Of a stretch of 64,000 bases of DNA, positions 1 to 9,164 are shown piece after piece. The translations under genes were made by a program, and so were the position numbers. Below the pieces are notes generated by a model, which was given only the letters and a program-made list of their open reading frames with translations, was not told where the DNA came from and ran no database searches. The stretch spans positions 7,064,001 to 7,128,000 of the forward strand of contig NZ_CP051680.1 in NCBI RefSeq assembly GCF_012849095.1, given 5' to 3'. The DNA comes from Cohnella herbarum (lineage in GTDB: Bacteria; Bacillota; Bacilli; Paenibacillales; Paenibacillaceae). How positions within the stretch are numbered: the first letter of the stretch is position 1; the number at the start of each line of letters is the position of its first letter.

Positions 1-1
1 A

Positions 2-1822
2 GGCCCGCAATCGTTGGCGGATCTGGATGACCCGGCTTACCGGTTAAGAATGAAATCTTATATCGAACGCATCGTGGAGCGATACGGCAACCATCCGCAG
101 CTCGATTCTTGGATTCTATGGAATGAACCGAGTCGGGCGATCTACAAGACTCCGCATGCGATTAAGGCCTACTCCAGCTATTTGCAGGAAACGTACGGGA
201 CGATCGAAGAGGTGAACAAGGGCTCTTACATTCAATATGCCAGCTTCGAGGAGTTGGAGGAGGGGATGGGGAGAACGATTCTTTCCTATGAGCAGCCCTT
301 CGTCTCCTTTAACGAGCAGTTGGAGTGGACGAGGTTTACCGTGCGGAATATGGAGCGTCAACTGATCTTTATTCGCGACGAGATTCGTCGAATAGACCCC
401 GTGCATCCGGTTCACGTGAATCCGCACAACATTCAATTGGATATGCAGGGGGTAGGCCAATCGATCTGGATGGAGGCGGATATCGTCGACTTCATGGGGT
501 GTTCCGCTCACCCGATGTGGCATTCGGTACGTTTTCCCGAGAAAAGGTGGACGCAATCGGTCGGGTATTTCGCGGATTTAATGAAGAGCGCGACGCGGGA
601 TCCGGAACGCAAGTTCTGGGTAAGCGAGCTGCAAGGCGGGACGACGCTGTACTCTTCGGTGAAGCCGTTCACGCCCTCCTATTCGACTATGAAAAGGTGG
701 ATATGGGAAGGGATCGGCAGCGGGGCCAAGGCGGTCGTCTTCTGGTGCTTTAATTCGCGGAACGCGGGGTACGAGGCGGGCGAATGGGCTTTGCTGAATC
801 AATTGGAGAAGCCGTCCCCGCGTCTGCTTGCCGCTAAGGAAGCCTCCGAGATGATTGGCGCTCACGAGAGTCTGTTCCGGGAGGCGACTCCGGATAAAGG
901 CAAGGCGTTGCTGCTGTATTCGGAGCGCTCGATGGCGTTAGGCCAGGTGGAAGGCGAGGGGATGGATCCAACGAATCCGCGCAACCGGAATATGTACGCG
1001 GATGCTTTGGCGGGGGCGCACCTGTTGTTGTCGGACCTGTCGATAGCAGCGGAATTCATCTCCGAGGATCGCTTGGCGACGGAAGGCATTGACGAGAATA
1101 TTCGCGTTCTGATCTTGCCGAATACGATCGTGCTAGGCGTTGCGGAATGCGCGGTCATTGAATCGTTCGTTCGCGGAGGCGGTATGCTGATCGCGGACGG
1201 GCTTGTAGGGATGAAGGACGAGAACGGTAAAATGGATGCCGCGGTTCAGCGCGAATTGGCTTCGTTGTTCGGCTCCGGGATGGAAGATATCGAGACGGAC
1301 GACGAGGGACTTCAGTTGGTCGACGGGAACGGCGAAGTCGTGCTGCCGGGCTGGTTCTATCGGTTGCCGCTCGAAGCGTCGCCGGCGGCTCGCGTGCTGG
1401 CTTGGTTTGCGGACGGCAGACCTGCGATCACGAGTAAGAAGCATGGGGAAGGAACGGCGATCCGGATAGGGACGAACGCGTTCCAGCGTTACTTCGCGAT
1501 GCCCGATCGCGCGACTCGCGGATTCGTTCGATCTTTGATCGGCGACAGCGCGATAGGAGAGATTCGCCTGATCGAAGGGGATAACGGAGAAGTTAAAGAT
1601 GAAGGTGAAGGTTTACGGTTGAAGCTGTTGCATCATCCGAAGGGCAAGGTACTCGTCGTGATGAATGAAGGGCCAAGCAGATCGGCGAACCTGAGGTTTG
1701 AGCGTGCGGGAACGTTAAGCGACTTGAGCGGGTTGCGGTCCGCCATCGACGTTGAACCCGGGGTGGACGTAGATTGGACGATCGAAGCAAACGGAGTTGC
1801 CGTGTTGGGATTTCAGAGTTGA
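2..1822 (+). CDS. beta-galactosidase, GH42 family (5' partial)
   Basis: Hydrolyses terminal beta-galactosides, probably in the cytoplasm on imported oligosaccharides. The reading frame is open to the left edge, so the start and the first part of the TIM barrel are missing; the TTG at 14 is not a credible start. Counting from that TTG, WNEP holds the likely acid/base Glu38 and WVSELQGG the likely nucleophile Glu205, both typical of GH42. From about residue 295 follows a GH42 trimerisation-type domain (GGGMLIAD near 395), then a beta-rich C-terminal domain. About 607 residues remain of a family that is usually 650-690 long. It ends two bases before the stop of the convergent Uma2 gene. Family call is firm; substrate is inferred. 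Confidence 0.9.
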   Translation, partial: GPQSLADLDDPAYRLRMKSYIERIVERYGNHPQLDSWILWNEPSRAIYKTPHAIKAYSSYLQETYGTIEEVNKGSYIQYASFEELEEGMGRTILSYEQPFVSFNEQLEWTRFTVRNMERQLIFIRDEIRRIDPVHPVHVNPHNIQLDMQGVGQSIWMEADIVDFMGCSAHPMWHSVRFPEKRWTQSVGYFADLMKSATRDPERKFWVSELQGGTTLYSSVKPFTPSYSTMKRWIWEGIGSGAKAVVFWCFNSRNAGYEAGEWALLNQLEKPSPRLLAAKEASEMIGAHESLFREATPDKGKALLLYSERSMALGQVEGEGMDPTNPRNRNMYADALAGAHLLLSDLSIAAEFISEDRLATEGIDENIRVLILPNTIVLGVAECAVIESFVRGGGMLIADGLVGMKDENGKMDAAVQRELASLFGSGMEDIETDDEGLQLVDGNGEVVLPGWFYRLPLEASPAARVLAWFADGRPAITSKKHGEGTAIRIGTNAFQRYFAMPDRATRGFVRSLIGDSAIGEIRLIEGDNGEVKDEGEGLRLKLLHHPKGKVLVVMNEGPSRSANLRFERAGTLSDLSGLRSAIDVEPGVDVDWTIEANGVAVLGFQS

Positions 1823-1823
1823 G

Positions 1824-2447
1824 CTAATCAGAGTCTACGAACCGATTCAGAATTTCGAAAAGCTTGCCAAGTCGTACGTTCACGCATGGAAAACGCTCCG
1901 AGAACAATACGTCCGCCGAGCCGTAAGTTTTCTCCAGGACGTATTTGCCTGCTTGCAGCGCAAATTGATCGATCGTCCGATGGTGACTGTCGACGATCCA
2001 ATATTCGCGAACGCCGAAACGTTCGTATAGCGCTTTCTTGCGTACTTTATCGTGCTCGCCCGTGCTTGGGGACAGAATCTCGACTAGCAGATCGGGAACG
2101 CCCTCGATTCTCGTTTTAAGGATGGATTCGTTTTCGTTCGAGACGTAGATAAGATCAGGCTGAACGATGTTGTCTTCATCCAAATGGACATCCATAGGAG
2201 CGACTACGATCGTACCTGTAGCGTGACAGCTTGTTTGCAGGTCATTACAAAGATGAGTAACGAGCAATTGGTGCTTAAGCGTAGGGGATGGATGACAATC
2301 GTACCGAATGCCGTCGATGATTTCGTATCTTTCTTCTATTAGCGGAATCTCTGAATAGGGCGGTAAATGCGAGGATGAGGCAGGATCGGATTGATACTCC
2401 TCGGTTTGCTCCTTGACTTGGTCTTTCTTGTTGGCTTTATCGCTCAT
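1824..2447 (-). CDS. Uma2 family endonuclease (DUF820, PD-(D/E)XK fold)
   Basis: A 207-residue protein of the Uma2/DUF820 family, a restriction-endonuclease-like fold whose cellular role is unknown. The nuclease core is visible as D98 in IVQPDLIYV and E123 in PDLLVEILS, followed by a conserved K/R-rich helix and FGVREYWIVD. The first 35 residues are polar and probably disordered. The start ATG is preceded on its strand by GGTGGTGAG. A TATAAT box lies at 2487-2492 on this strand, but no good -35 was seen. It is convergent with the GH42 gene. A paralogue lies at 9165-9743. Biochemical activity is inferred from the fold only. Confidence 0.88.
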   Translation of the reverse strand: MSDKANKKDQVKEQTEEYQSDPASSSHLPPYSEIPLIEERYEIIDGIRYDCHPSPTLKHQLLVTHLCNDLQTSCHATGTIVVAPMDVHLDEDNIVQPDLIYVSNENESILKTRIEGVPDLLVEILSPSTGEHDKVRKKALYERFGVREYWIVDSHHRTIDQFALQAGKYVLEKTYGSADVLFSERFPCVNVRLGKLFEILNRFVDSD

Positions 2448-2514
2448 AAGAAGAACTCACCACCCATTTAAGAATAATTTTAATAGATTATACCATATTT
2501 TTGCTATCGAAGTG

Positions 2515-2545
2515 AGAGGCTGACCGGGTAAGGGTTAGCCTCTTT
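2515..2545 (+). terminator. hairpin between divergent genes
   Basis: AGAGGCTGACC (2515-2525) pairs with GGTTAGCCTCT (2533-2543), an 11-bp stem with one G-U pair and a 7-base loop, followed by a short T run. It lies upstream of the hypothetical gene at 2690 and behind the Uma2 promoter region, so it does not end a known plus-strand gene. It may be a leftover terminator or a leader structure. Confidence 0.4.
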
Positions 2546-2689
2546 GCGGTTCCGGGAATTCTTGCAGGCCGAATCGGAGGAGGATATTTTTTACTCTTGC
2601 AGGAACTATGTTCAACCTGAAGCGTTAAATGGTATAGGTGAGAAATGGAAAAACAAAACGCTTCGTACGGAGAGGAGTTACACGGTGCG

Positions 2690-3547
2690 ATGAAAACGAA
2701 AATCAGCTATTTAATCGTACTCGCGCTCCTATTGGCAAGTTGGGCTGGCAACTACGCATACAATCGTTACTCGCAACTGCCTGAAGCGGGATTCTTAAGG
2801 CACTATGTAGAAGCGCGTACAGTACCTTCCTTCGCCTTTGAACTTCTATATGTAGCGAATTCGGCGGATAAGCGTAAAATCGTCGGCGTTCAGGTCGATG
2901 AGTTACCTACTCTTAGATTTAATCCGGTGCAGATTCATCAGGAGTTGCGTCACCAAACGATCTACAAGCTGATGGGGTATTTCGACGATAAGTCGAGCTG
3001 GCCCGCGGATGAGCCGCTGAAGATTCATACGGTCAAAGCCTTATACAGCGATGGCAGCATGAAAGAGGAAGACGTCGGCGAGATCGTCGTCATCAGGGAG
3101 GCTTGGCCGAGAGCGGAAACCGAAATCCCGGAAAGTCCGATTCAAATGTCTTCCACGATGGGGTCTTCGGACCATCATGGTTCGGCAACGATAAGCATCG
3201 AGAAACCGGTTAAGTTCACGGGAGTGTCCTCGATCTGGCTGGAGAAGCTGGAAGGCCTGTTCGAGTACGAGGTGCAAACAACCGCCGAAGCGGGAGCGCC
3301 TCATCCGAAACAGGCAGATTTTCCCATCGAATTACGGGCCGGCCAAACGCTTACGCTGAACTACCGTTTCATGCTGTCCCGCCAAAGCACGCAATCGCTG
3401 GATGTGTATAACCTGCAACTCCGGGAGAACTTCGAGGACAGCAAAGGCGAGAGCTACGGTTACACGGTGTTCGCCAACTACATGCCGTATCCGTCGGAAT
3501 CCCAGATGCGCGCCTATGTACGCGAACAGAGGAGGCTGGCCGGATGA
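2690..3547 (+). CDS. hypothetical protein with N-terminal membrane anchor
   Basis: Not recognised. A protein of 285 residues with one hydrophobic segment near residues 4-20 (SYLIVLALLLASWAG), so probably anchored in the membrane with a large outer domain that is mostly beta-strand-like. The start at 2690 is preferred because the membrane segment then sits at the N terminus and GGAGAGGAG lies 12 bases upstream; an in-frame ATG at 2645 would add 15 polar residues and has a poorly spaced site. It overlaps the next membrane gene by four bases (ATGA), so the two are co-translated and probably act together. Confidence 0.7.
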   Translation: MKTKISYLIVLALLLASWAGNYAYNRYSQLPEAGFLRHYVEARTVPSFAFELLYVANSADKRKIVGVQVDELPTLRFNPVQIHQELRHQTIYKLMGYFDDKSSWPADEPLKIHTVKALYSDGSMKEEDVGEIVVIREAWPRAETEIPESPIQMSSTMGSSDHHGSATISIEKPVKFTGVSSIWLEKLEGLFEYEVQTTAEAGAPHPKQADFPIELRAGQTLTLNYRFMLSRQSTQSLDVYNLQLRENFEDSKGESYGYTVFANYMPYPSESQMRAYVREQRRLAG

Positions 3548-4158
3548 AGAAATCTTATTCGCAGATCGCTTGGGGGCTTGCGTTCGCGTTGATCGATTTT
3601 CGTTTGGGGAGCTTCGACGTGCTGCCCGACGTGATCGGATACTTACTGATCTTGATCGGGTTGTCGCGGTTGAATTCGAACGAGCGCCCGTTCTCGATTG
3701 CTTGGGGAGCAGCCGGAATTCAGTTTATATTGTCTATTCTGCAAATTCTAGGACTGCAGATCGGCTTCTCCCTAACCAATTACGTCACGCCATCCTTTTC
3801 TTTATTAACGCTAACCGCATTTTCGACCGCCATAGAGCTGACGATGCTCTATGGGATTTGCGAAGGGATACGGAGAAGCGCCTTGTCTCGCGGCACGATC
3901 GGACTTGCCGAATCCGCCAGATCGGGGTGGAACGTTCTCTTCGGCTTCGGTGCGCTAACCTTATTCGTATTTCCGTTTCAGCTTAATTTCACGTTCCAAG
4001 ATATGATGGCGATCCTTTTTCTGCTTGCATTGGGTTATTGGATTTGTTGTTTATGGGTCATTTTTCTTGTTCGTCGAGCCGGTCGCGAGTTACCGAGTAG
4101 TGGGGGAGACGGGGATCCCGATCCTGATCTCGGTCGACGCATGGATATAACGATATAG
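3544..4158 (+). CDS. hypothetical multi-pass membrane protein
   Basis: A 204-residue integral membrane protein with about five or six hydrophobic segments, beginning with a charged turn (FALIDFRLGSFDVLP) and then strings of aliphatic residues. The cytoplasmic tail after about residue 178 is polar and Asp/Gly-rich. It starts inside the stop codon of the preceding gene, showing translational coupling. No family with a known function was recognised. The partner gene encodes an anchored protein, so a two-protein membrane complex is plausible but only inferred. Confidence 0.7.
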   Translation: MKKSYSQIAWGLAFALIDFRLGSFDVLPDVIGYLLILIGLSRLNSNERPFSIAWGAAGIQFILSILQILGLQIGFSLTNYVTPSFSLLTLTAFSTAIELTMLYGICEGIRRSALSRGTIGLAESARSGWNVLFGFGALTLFVFPFQLNFTFQDMMAILFLLALGYWICCLWVIFLVRRAGRELPSSGGDGDPDPDLGRRMDITI

Positions 4159-4176
4159 GTAGGGAGGAACGATCGG

Positions 4177-4812
4177 ATGAGTAAGGTTCAAGCACTGGCA
4201 TTAGGCAATTACTCGGATGCGATCTATCATCCGTTCTCGGGTGTCGATAAGGAAATCGAGAGCATCTTCGACGGCCGAATAGAAGTTAGAAGCACGAGCG
4301 ACTACGGAATGCTTCATGAGGAGTATCTTGCTCCTTACAAGCTGTTCATTTCCTATACGGAGTTTCTCGAAGAGAAGGTATCTCCCTCCCGTACGGCGGC
4401 ACTGTTGTCGTTCGTCGCGCGGGGCGGCGGAATGCTGGCGATCCATAACGGCATTTCGCTGCAGAGAAATCAGGAGCTTGCGGTTATGATCGGCGCGAAG
4501 TTCGCGAGCCATCCCGAGTTTACTTCGTTGCCGATTCATATTCGCGAGCCGAATCATCGGATCATGGATCGGGTCGAACCTTTTATCGTAGATGACGAGC
4601 CTTACAGATTCGAATTCAACCCGCATATTCGCACGACAATATTGGCTGAGTACGAGCACGAGGGGGAGATGTGGCCTGCCGCTTGGACGCATGAATTCGG
4701 CTTGGGACGTATCGTCTACTTGATGCCGGGACATCGCTTGTCCGCTTTCAAGGTGGAAGGTTACCGGAAGCTGATTCTGAACGCGGGCTTGTGGGCGGCT
4801 AAGCTGATCTAA
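4177..4812 (+). CDS. ThuA-like domain protein
   Basis: A 211-residue protein of the ThuA (trehalose utilisation, glutamine-amidotransferase-like fold) family. Family marks are GGGMLAIHNG near residue 86 and a C-terminal block with AAWTHEFGLGRIVYLMPGH. Enzyme activity of this family is poorly defined; members often sit beside sugar oxidoreductases and sugar transporters. Start ATG has GGGAGG nine bases upstream. It lies 18 bases after the hypothetical membrane pair and may share their transcript. A second ThuA gene lies at 55528-56247. Confidence 0.85.
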   Translation: MSKVQALALGNYSDAIYHPFSGVDKEIESIFDGRIEVRSTSDYGMLHEEYLAPYKLFISYTEFLEEKVSPSRTAALLSFVARGGGMLAIHNGISLQRNQELAVMIGAKFASHPEFTSLPIHIREPNHRIMDRVEPFIVDDEPYRFEFNPHIRTTILAEYEHEGEMWPAAWTHEFGLGRIVYLMPGHRLSAFKVEGYRKLILNAGLWAAKLI

Positions 4813-4971
4813 TTAAAAGGTGACCGGAAGCTGGACGCCTTATCACCGGAAAGTCATTCATGACCGATTATGACGGTAATGCATGGCTGCGGTCACTAAC
4901 GTCGAATCTCTCCATCGTATACACTGTGGATGAATTGGGATCAAGTATGCGAAGCTTAAGGAGAGACATGA

Positions 4972-5247
4972 ATGAATAAGAGGGAAAATAAAAGGGAAAG
5001 CGGATGGAAAACATTTGTTATCGGCGCGGCGTTATTGGTATTGATCGGGGCATGGTCCGCGTTCGTAGTCTGGCACGCGAATAAAGCTCCGATACCGGTA
5101 CCGGCAGGATCGCAGCTCGGGGTGGTAACATCCGAAGTTACCGGAGAAGATGAAGTGGCGCGGCGGATCATCGTCTATGTGACGAACCCGAATGGTACGA
5201 CGGAAGAGGCGATCGGAGACGCTGAAGATCAGTCTTCGGCAGGTTAA
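4972..5247 (+). CDS. small hypothetical membrane-anchored protein
   Basis: A 91-residue protein with a Lys/Arg-rich N terminus, one membrane segment at about residues 14-32 (VIGAALLVLIGAWSAFVVW) and a short acidic outer domain. AAGGAGAG precedes the start. An out-of-frame mini-ORF of three codons (4968-4979) overlaps the start, which is probably chance. The gene is followed 25 bases later by a strong bidirectional terminator shared with the convergent AraC gene. No family recognised. Confidence 0.6.
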   Translation: MNKRENKRESGWKTFVIGAALLVLIGAWSAFVVWHANKAPIPVPAGSQLGVVTSEVTGEDEVARRIIVYVTNPNGTTEEAIGDAEDQSSAG

Positions 5248-5272
5248 TGCCGAGATTCAAGCCAGTAAAGAG

Positions 5273-5320
5273 AAAAAGACTATTCCAAAGGTCAAATCTG
5301 ATCTTTGGAATAGTCTTTTT
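5273..5320. terminator. bidirectional terminator overlapping the 3' end of an AraC gene
   Basis: A perfect 18-bp stem: left arm 5273-5290, loop 5291-5302, right arm 5303-5320, ending in TTTTT on both strands. It serves the small plus-strand gene and the minus-strand AraC gene. The AraC stop codon (5292-5294) falls in the loop, so the right arm is also coding sequence for the last AraC residues. Confidence 0.9.
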
Positions 5321-6182
5321 CGTTGAACTTTCCGAACTTTTGGCGATAGCGGCCCGGCGAAAAACGCTTTACTCGCATGAATACGCGAGTGAAATAATGA
5401 ACGGAAGAGAAGCCCGTGGCCGCGGCGATTTCTTTAATCGAAAGCTCGCTGGCCGTCAGCAAACCGGCCGCTTTCCGAATGCGTTCATCCCGTATGTAGT
5501 TGGTGAAATTCTCGTGAATGCCTGCCGAGAACAGCCGGGAAAGATGTCTTTCGGAGACGTTCAAGTATCTTGCGATATCCCGTAGATTTAAGGGTTGCGA
5601 AAGGTTGTCCCGAATGTACAGCTTAGCCTGGCGCACAATGACGGCCGAATCGCCTCTGGAAGAGACCGACGATTCGCGATTTCCGAAGAGAGCCAGGAAG
5701 GAGAGCAGCAGCGCGCGAGCGACGGACGTGACCGCCGGAGGGGGCAAGTTCCCTTTTTCCGTCAGGAGAAGAGCTTTCCATAGGTGCGCGGTTGGAGTCT
5801 CGTTGCCGTCGGGGATACAGACCGTGCCTTGTTCGGCAAGCACGCGGAAGGAGTCGATGTAGCGATTCTGCGAGCGGGTTTCATCCAATTCGAAGGCGAC
5901 ATAGACCAAGAATAGCCCTTCCTTCGTTCGAATCTGATGAGTCGCTCCTGGTTTGGAGCAGAAGTGAGTGCCTTCTCGCAAAGGATAGGTCGTTCCGTTA
6001 TCGGTATATTCTCCTTCTCCGTTCATGACATAACAAATTTCGAAGAAGGAATGCTTGTGTACGGGATTGTCGAAGAGTTGAGGGATAACGCCCCAATAGT
6101 GAATCGTAAACGCGGCTCCTTCTCCATCCAGCAGAAGCGCTTGCTCGTTCAACATCGCGTGCGTTTCCTTGCAAAGATACAT
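5292..6182 (-). CDS. AraC family transcriptional regulator with cupin sensor
   Basis: A 296-residue one-component regulator. Residues about 20-100 form an AraC-type cupin (HKHSFFEICYVMNG, then SKPGATHQIRT), which usually binds a sugar or related ligand. The C-terminal third carries two helix-turn-helix motifs (LRDIARYLNVSERHLSRLF and IKEIAAATGFSSVHYFTRVF). It is divergent from the PhyH gene at 6334, 151 bases away, and probably controls it. An internal ATG at 6155 (MLNEQ) is a possible alternative start. Its last codons are inside a terminator hairpin. Confidence 0.9.
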   Translation of the reverse strand: MYLCKETHAMLNEQALLLDGEGAAFTIHYWGVIPQLFDNPVHKHSFFEICYVMNGEGEYTDNGTTYPLREGTHFCSKPGATHQIRTKEGLFLVYVAFELDETRSQNRYIDSFRVLAEQGTVCIPDGNETPTAHLWKALLLTEKGNLPPPAVTSVARALLLSFLALFGNRESSVSSRGDSAVIVRQAKLYIRDNLSQPLNLRDIARYLNVSERHLSRLFSAGIHENFTNYIRDERIRKAAGLLTASELSIKEIAAATGFSSVHYFTRVFMRVKRFSPGRYRQKFGKFNEKDYSKDQI

Positions 6183-6333
6183 TCGTTAACCGCCTCTCTC
6201 TTCTATATCGATAGATGTCCTTATTTTACAAAACAATGTCATCTGCGAGCAAAGACGGATTCCGTTAATAACCCTACAATAAGCTACATAAACAAAGATT
6301 TCAAACTCTAAATCCCATAAAGGAGGAATAACG

Positions 6334-7110
6334 ATGGTGCGAGTGGAAGATGTGGAATTTTACAAAGAAAACGGTTATTTATTAGTTAAAGGAGTATTCA
6401 ACCAAGCCGAAGTAGATCAGATGAGAGAAGCCGTCGAGGGGATCATTCGCAGGGCCGCCCAAGCTAAGCAAGACTCGAACGCGGCATGGCAAGGAGACTT
6501 CCTTCCTCCGGAGCAATTGAAGAAGCTGGTGCTTAAAGGTTTCCATGACGTTCACTATCACGATGCGTCTTTCATGCGGGCAGCCATTCATCCGAATATG
6601 GTCGAGGTGCTCTCGCGATTAATCGGGCCCAACGTTCAAATCCATCACTCCAAGATGCTCGTGAAGCCGCCCGAGAACGGTGCCGCGTTCCCGATGCATC
6701 AAGATTACCCGTACTTCCCGCATGAAAAGCACACGATGCTGGCGGCGAGCATTCATCTGGATAACGCGGACGAGGAGAACGGATGCTTGCGCGTCATACC
6801 GGGTTCCCACAAGCAAGGGGAATTGCCGCATGTCGGAGCGCATTATTTGAATCACAAGGAATATCCGATTACGGACGGAACGTTGTGCGAGGCGGAAGCG
6901 GGGGACGTTCTTTTCTTCAACTATTTAACGATCCACGGTTCATCCGCCAACCGCAGCGAGCGGACAAGAAGGAACGTCTTGATCCAATACCGGGATCCTG
7001 CCGATTTTCCGACGAAGAACGAACATTTCGATTGGGGAATGGGATTGATGGTGAGCGGAGAAAATCCGAATTTCGATAAAGTGAAGCCGAACTTCAAGAT
7101 CGTCGATTAA
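6334..7110 (+). CDS. phytanoyl-CoA dioxygenase (PhyH) family protein
   Basis: A 258-residue Fe(II)/2-oxoglutarate-dependent oxygenase of the PhyH family. The iron triad is visible: H122 and D124 in PMHQDYPYFP, and distal H201 in TIHGSSANRS, followed by Arg residues (near 210) suited to 2-oxoglutarate. GGAGG lies nine bases before the ATG. Two paralogues lie downstream (7229 and 10738) and AraC genes flank the group, so a hydroxylation step in catabolism of a small molecule is likely. The substrate cannot be read from the sequence; phytanoyl-CoA itself is unlikely in this setting. Confidence 0.9.
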   Translation: MVRVEDVEFYKENGYLLVKGVFNQAEVDQMREAVEGIIRRAAQAKQDSNAAWQGDFLPPEQLKKLVLKGFHDVHYHDASFMRAAIHPNMVEVLSRLIGPNVQIHHSKMLVKPPENGAAFPMHQDYPYFPHEKHTMLAASIHLDNADEENGCLRVIPGSHKQGELPHVGAHYLNHKEYPITDGTLCEAEAGDVLFFNYLTIHGSSANRSERTRRNVLIQYRDPADFPTKNEHFDWGMGLMVSGENPNFDKVKPNFKIVD

Positions 7111-7228
7111 AATCTTAGAAAAACGCAAACGAATGTTGGTTTATCGGAAATACAACGTCGCCTCGATCTCTTATGATGTAGCTATCAACCCGCAATCCTA
7201 ACGAGTATCGAGAGAGGTGTGAATCCCG

Positions 7229-8083
7229 ATGTTGAACGAGAACCAATTGGCCGAATTCGAAAAAAACGGATTTCTGAAGGGGAGCGTCGTGCTGAACGAC
7301 GAAGAGGTAGAAGCGCTGCGCGACGAGCTTGATCTAGTGATGCAGGGCAAATCGGTGAAAAAACCGGTGCTGAATCACAATCTCTTAGGCGACGAAGAAA
7401 AAAACGAGAAGGAAAAGGCGGCGCTGTACGAAGGGATGAAGATGACCGCGAACGAGAAAGTCGTTCAGATCGTCAACATCTGGATGGCAAGCGACGCATT
7501 CTTCCAACACGCCGCCAACAAGACGATCTGCGAGGAGGTCGCGCAACTGTGCGGAACCGATACGCTCAGAATATGGCACGATCAAATTCAGTACAAACCG
7601 CCGATCACCGGAGGTCCCACGGCTTGGCATCAGGATCATCCGCTCTGGCCGATCATCCAGCCCGCGGAGCTCGTGAGCGCATGGGTCGCGTTAGACGATG
7701 CCGTAATCGAGAACGGCTGCATGTGGATGGTGCCCGGAAGCCATAAGTGGGGCAACCATCAGAAGCATCTGGCCAGCGACAAAGATTTTATGCCCTATCA
7801 CCGGCATCCGGAGTTGCTTCCGGAAGGCGCGGACGTCACAGCCGTTCCTTTCGAAATCAAAAAAGGACAGGTCGGTTATCATCACAGTCTCACATGGCAT
7901 GGAAGTCCGAACAATAGGTCCGAGATGAAGCGCAGGGCGATCGCGGTTCACTATATGCCGGGACATACGCGTTACGAGCCTTCAAGCGATCATGTCATGC
8001 TGTCGTACGTGACGGTGGCCAAGGGCGAAATTATGCAAGGCGAGCACTTTCCGGTCGTATATGCGCCTGCTGGCGTTAAGTAG
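7229..8083 (+). CDS. phytanoyl-CoA dioxygenase (PhyH) family protein
   Basis: Second PhyH-type oxygenase, 284 residues. Iron ligands H134 and D136 in AWHQDHPLWP and H224 in LTWHGSPNNRS, with Arg residues after the distal His. It is preceded by AGAGAGGTG and lies 118 bases after the first PhyH gene in the same direction. The N-terminal 60 residues are charged and differ from its neighbour, so the two are diverged paralogues and not a recent duplication. A terminator follows at 8099. Substrate unknown. Confidence 0.9.
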   Translation: MLNENQLAEFEKNGFLKGSVVLNDEEVEALRDELDLVMQGKSVKKPVLNHNLLGDEEKNEKEKAALYEGMKMTANEKVVQIVNIWMASDAFFQHAANKTICEEVAQLCGTDTLRIWHDQIQYKPPITGGPTAWHQDHPLWPIIQPAELVSAWVALDDAVIENGCMWMVPGSHKWGNHQKHLASDKDFMPYHRHPELLPEGADVTAVPFEIKKGQVGYHHSLTWHGSPNNRSEMKRRAIAVHYMPGHTRYEPSSDHVMLSYVTVAKGEIMQGEHFPVVYAPAGVK

Positions 8084-8098
8084 ATGATGTATACTGTA

Positions 8099-8129
8099 GG
8101 AAGAGCGATGCGAATCGCTCTTCCATTTT
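8099..8129 (+). terminator. rho-independent terminator after the second PhyH gene
   Basis: Perfect 11-bp stem GGAAGAGCGAT (8099-8109) with ATCGCTCTTCC (8114-8124), a GCGA loop, then ATTTTG. It separates the two oxygenase genes from the beta-propeller gene. Confidence 0.85.
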
Positions 8130-8154
8130 GTCTAGTCGAGAGGATGCTGATTAA

Positions 8155-9087
8155 ATGACGAATCAACCGCAATTACGAATGGGAAACGAAAGCTATGATT
8201 ATGAGATCGTCGAGGGCTGGGCTAAACTTCCGTCATCCTATACGCTTGGTTACACGCACGGAATCGTAACCGATAGTTTGGATCAGGTCTACGTATTTCA
8301 TACGGGCGCTTCTTCCATATATAAATTCGATAAGGAAGGGAACTTCTTAAGCGCGTTCGGGGACTCGTTCGGAGACGGAGCGCATGGCTTTTATTTGCAC
8401 CAAGAGGCGACCGGCGAATATTTGTACGCAACGGATATCTCTAGAGGGCTAATGGTTAAGATGACTTTGGACGGACAAGAGGTCATGACGCTGGGGGCGC
8501 CCGATCTTCCGGAAATATACGATGCGGAGCGCAAATACATGCCTACGGACGTAGCGGTCGCGCCGAACGGGGATATTTATATTACCGACGGGTACGGACA
8601 AAGCTGGGTTCATGTTTACACGGCTGCCGGGGAATACAAGAATTCCTGGGGAGGAAAAGGCAGCGATCCCGGCCGGTTCGACTGTCCGCACGGAATATCC
8701 GTTGATCTGCGAAGCGGGGAGCCGGAAATCTATGTGGCCGATCGGGGAAATCATAGGCTCCAAGCGTTCACGCCGGACGGCGAATTCAAGAGAATCATCG
8801 ACAAGGACATGGACCTTCCGTGCAGCTTCTACTTTTTCGAAGGGAAGATGTACATTCCCGATTTGAATAGCCGAGTGTCGATCTACGATCGACATGACAG
8901 GCTTTGCGCTCATCTCGGCGAAGACCAACAGGCCTATAAGCAAGAGGGTTGGCCTAACTTGGCGAAATCGTATTACCGCGTCGACCGATTCAGTTCTCCT
9001 CACGGCCTATGCGTGGATTCCGAGGGTAACGTCTACGTAGCGGAGTGGATTCACGATGGACGATTGACCAAGCTGCGGCCGCTGTAA
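8155..9087 (+). CDS. NHL-repeat six-bladed beta-propeller protein
   Basis: A 310-residue protein made of NHL-type blades, for example MPTDVAVAPNGDIYITDG, CPHGISVDLR...IYVADRGNHRLQAF and SPHGLCVDSEGNVYVAEW. There is no signal peptide, so it is probably cytoplasmic. NHL propellers include peptidyl-amidating lyases, lactonases and binding scaffolds. The DxxGxxY/F-(V/I)-D/E blade pattern is clear but no catalytic set was identified. It sits between PhyH genes, so a shared pathway is plausible, but the terminator before it means it is transcribed separately. Confidence 0.8.
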   Translation: MTNQPQLRMGNESYDYEIVEGWAKLPSSYTLGYTHGIVTDSLDQVYVFHTGASSIYKFDKEGNFLSAFGDSFGDGAHGFYLHQEATGEYLYATDISRGLMVKMTLDGQEVMTLGAPDLPEIYDAERKYMPTDVAVAPNGDIYITDGYGQSWVHVYTAAGEYKNSWGGKGSDPGRFDCPHGISVDLRSGEPEIYVADRGNHRLQAFTPDGEFKRIIDKDMDLPCSFYFFEGKMYIPDLNSRVSIYDRHDRLCAHLGEDQQAYKQEGWPNLAKSYYRVDRFSSPHGLCVDSEGNVYVAEWIHDGRLTKLRPL

Positions 9088-9164
9088 GATTAGGACGTCG
9101 AAGCCCTGCCATCAGTCTTTCTATGCTATAATAACTGGAAATAGTAGATGGCGGGGTGTAATCG

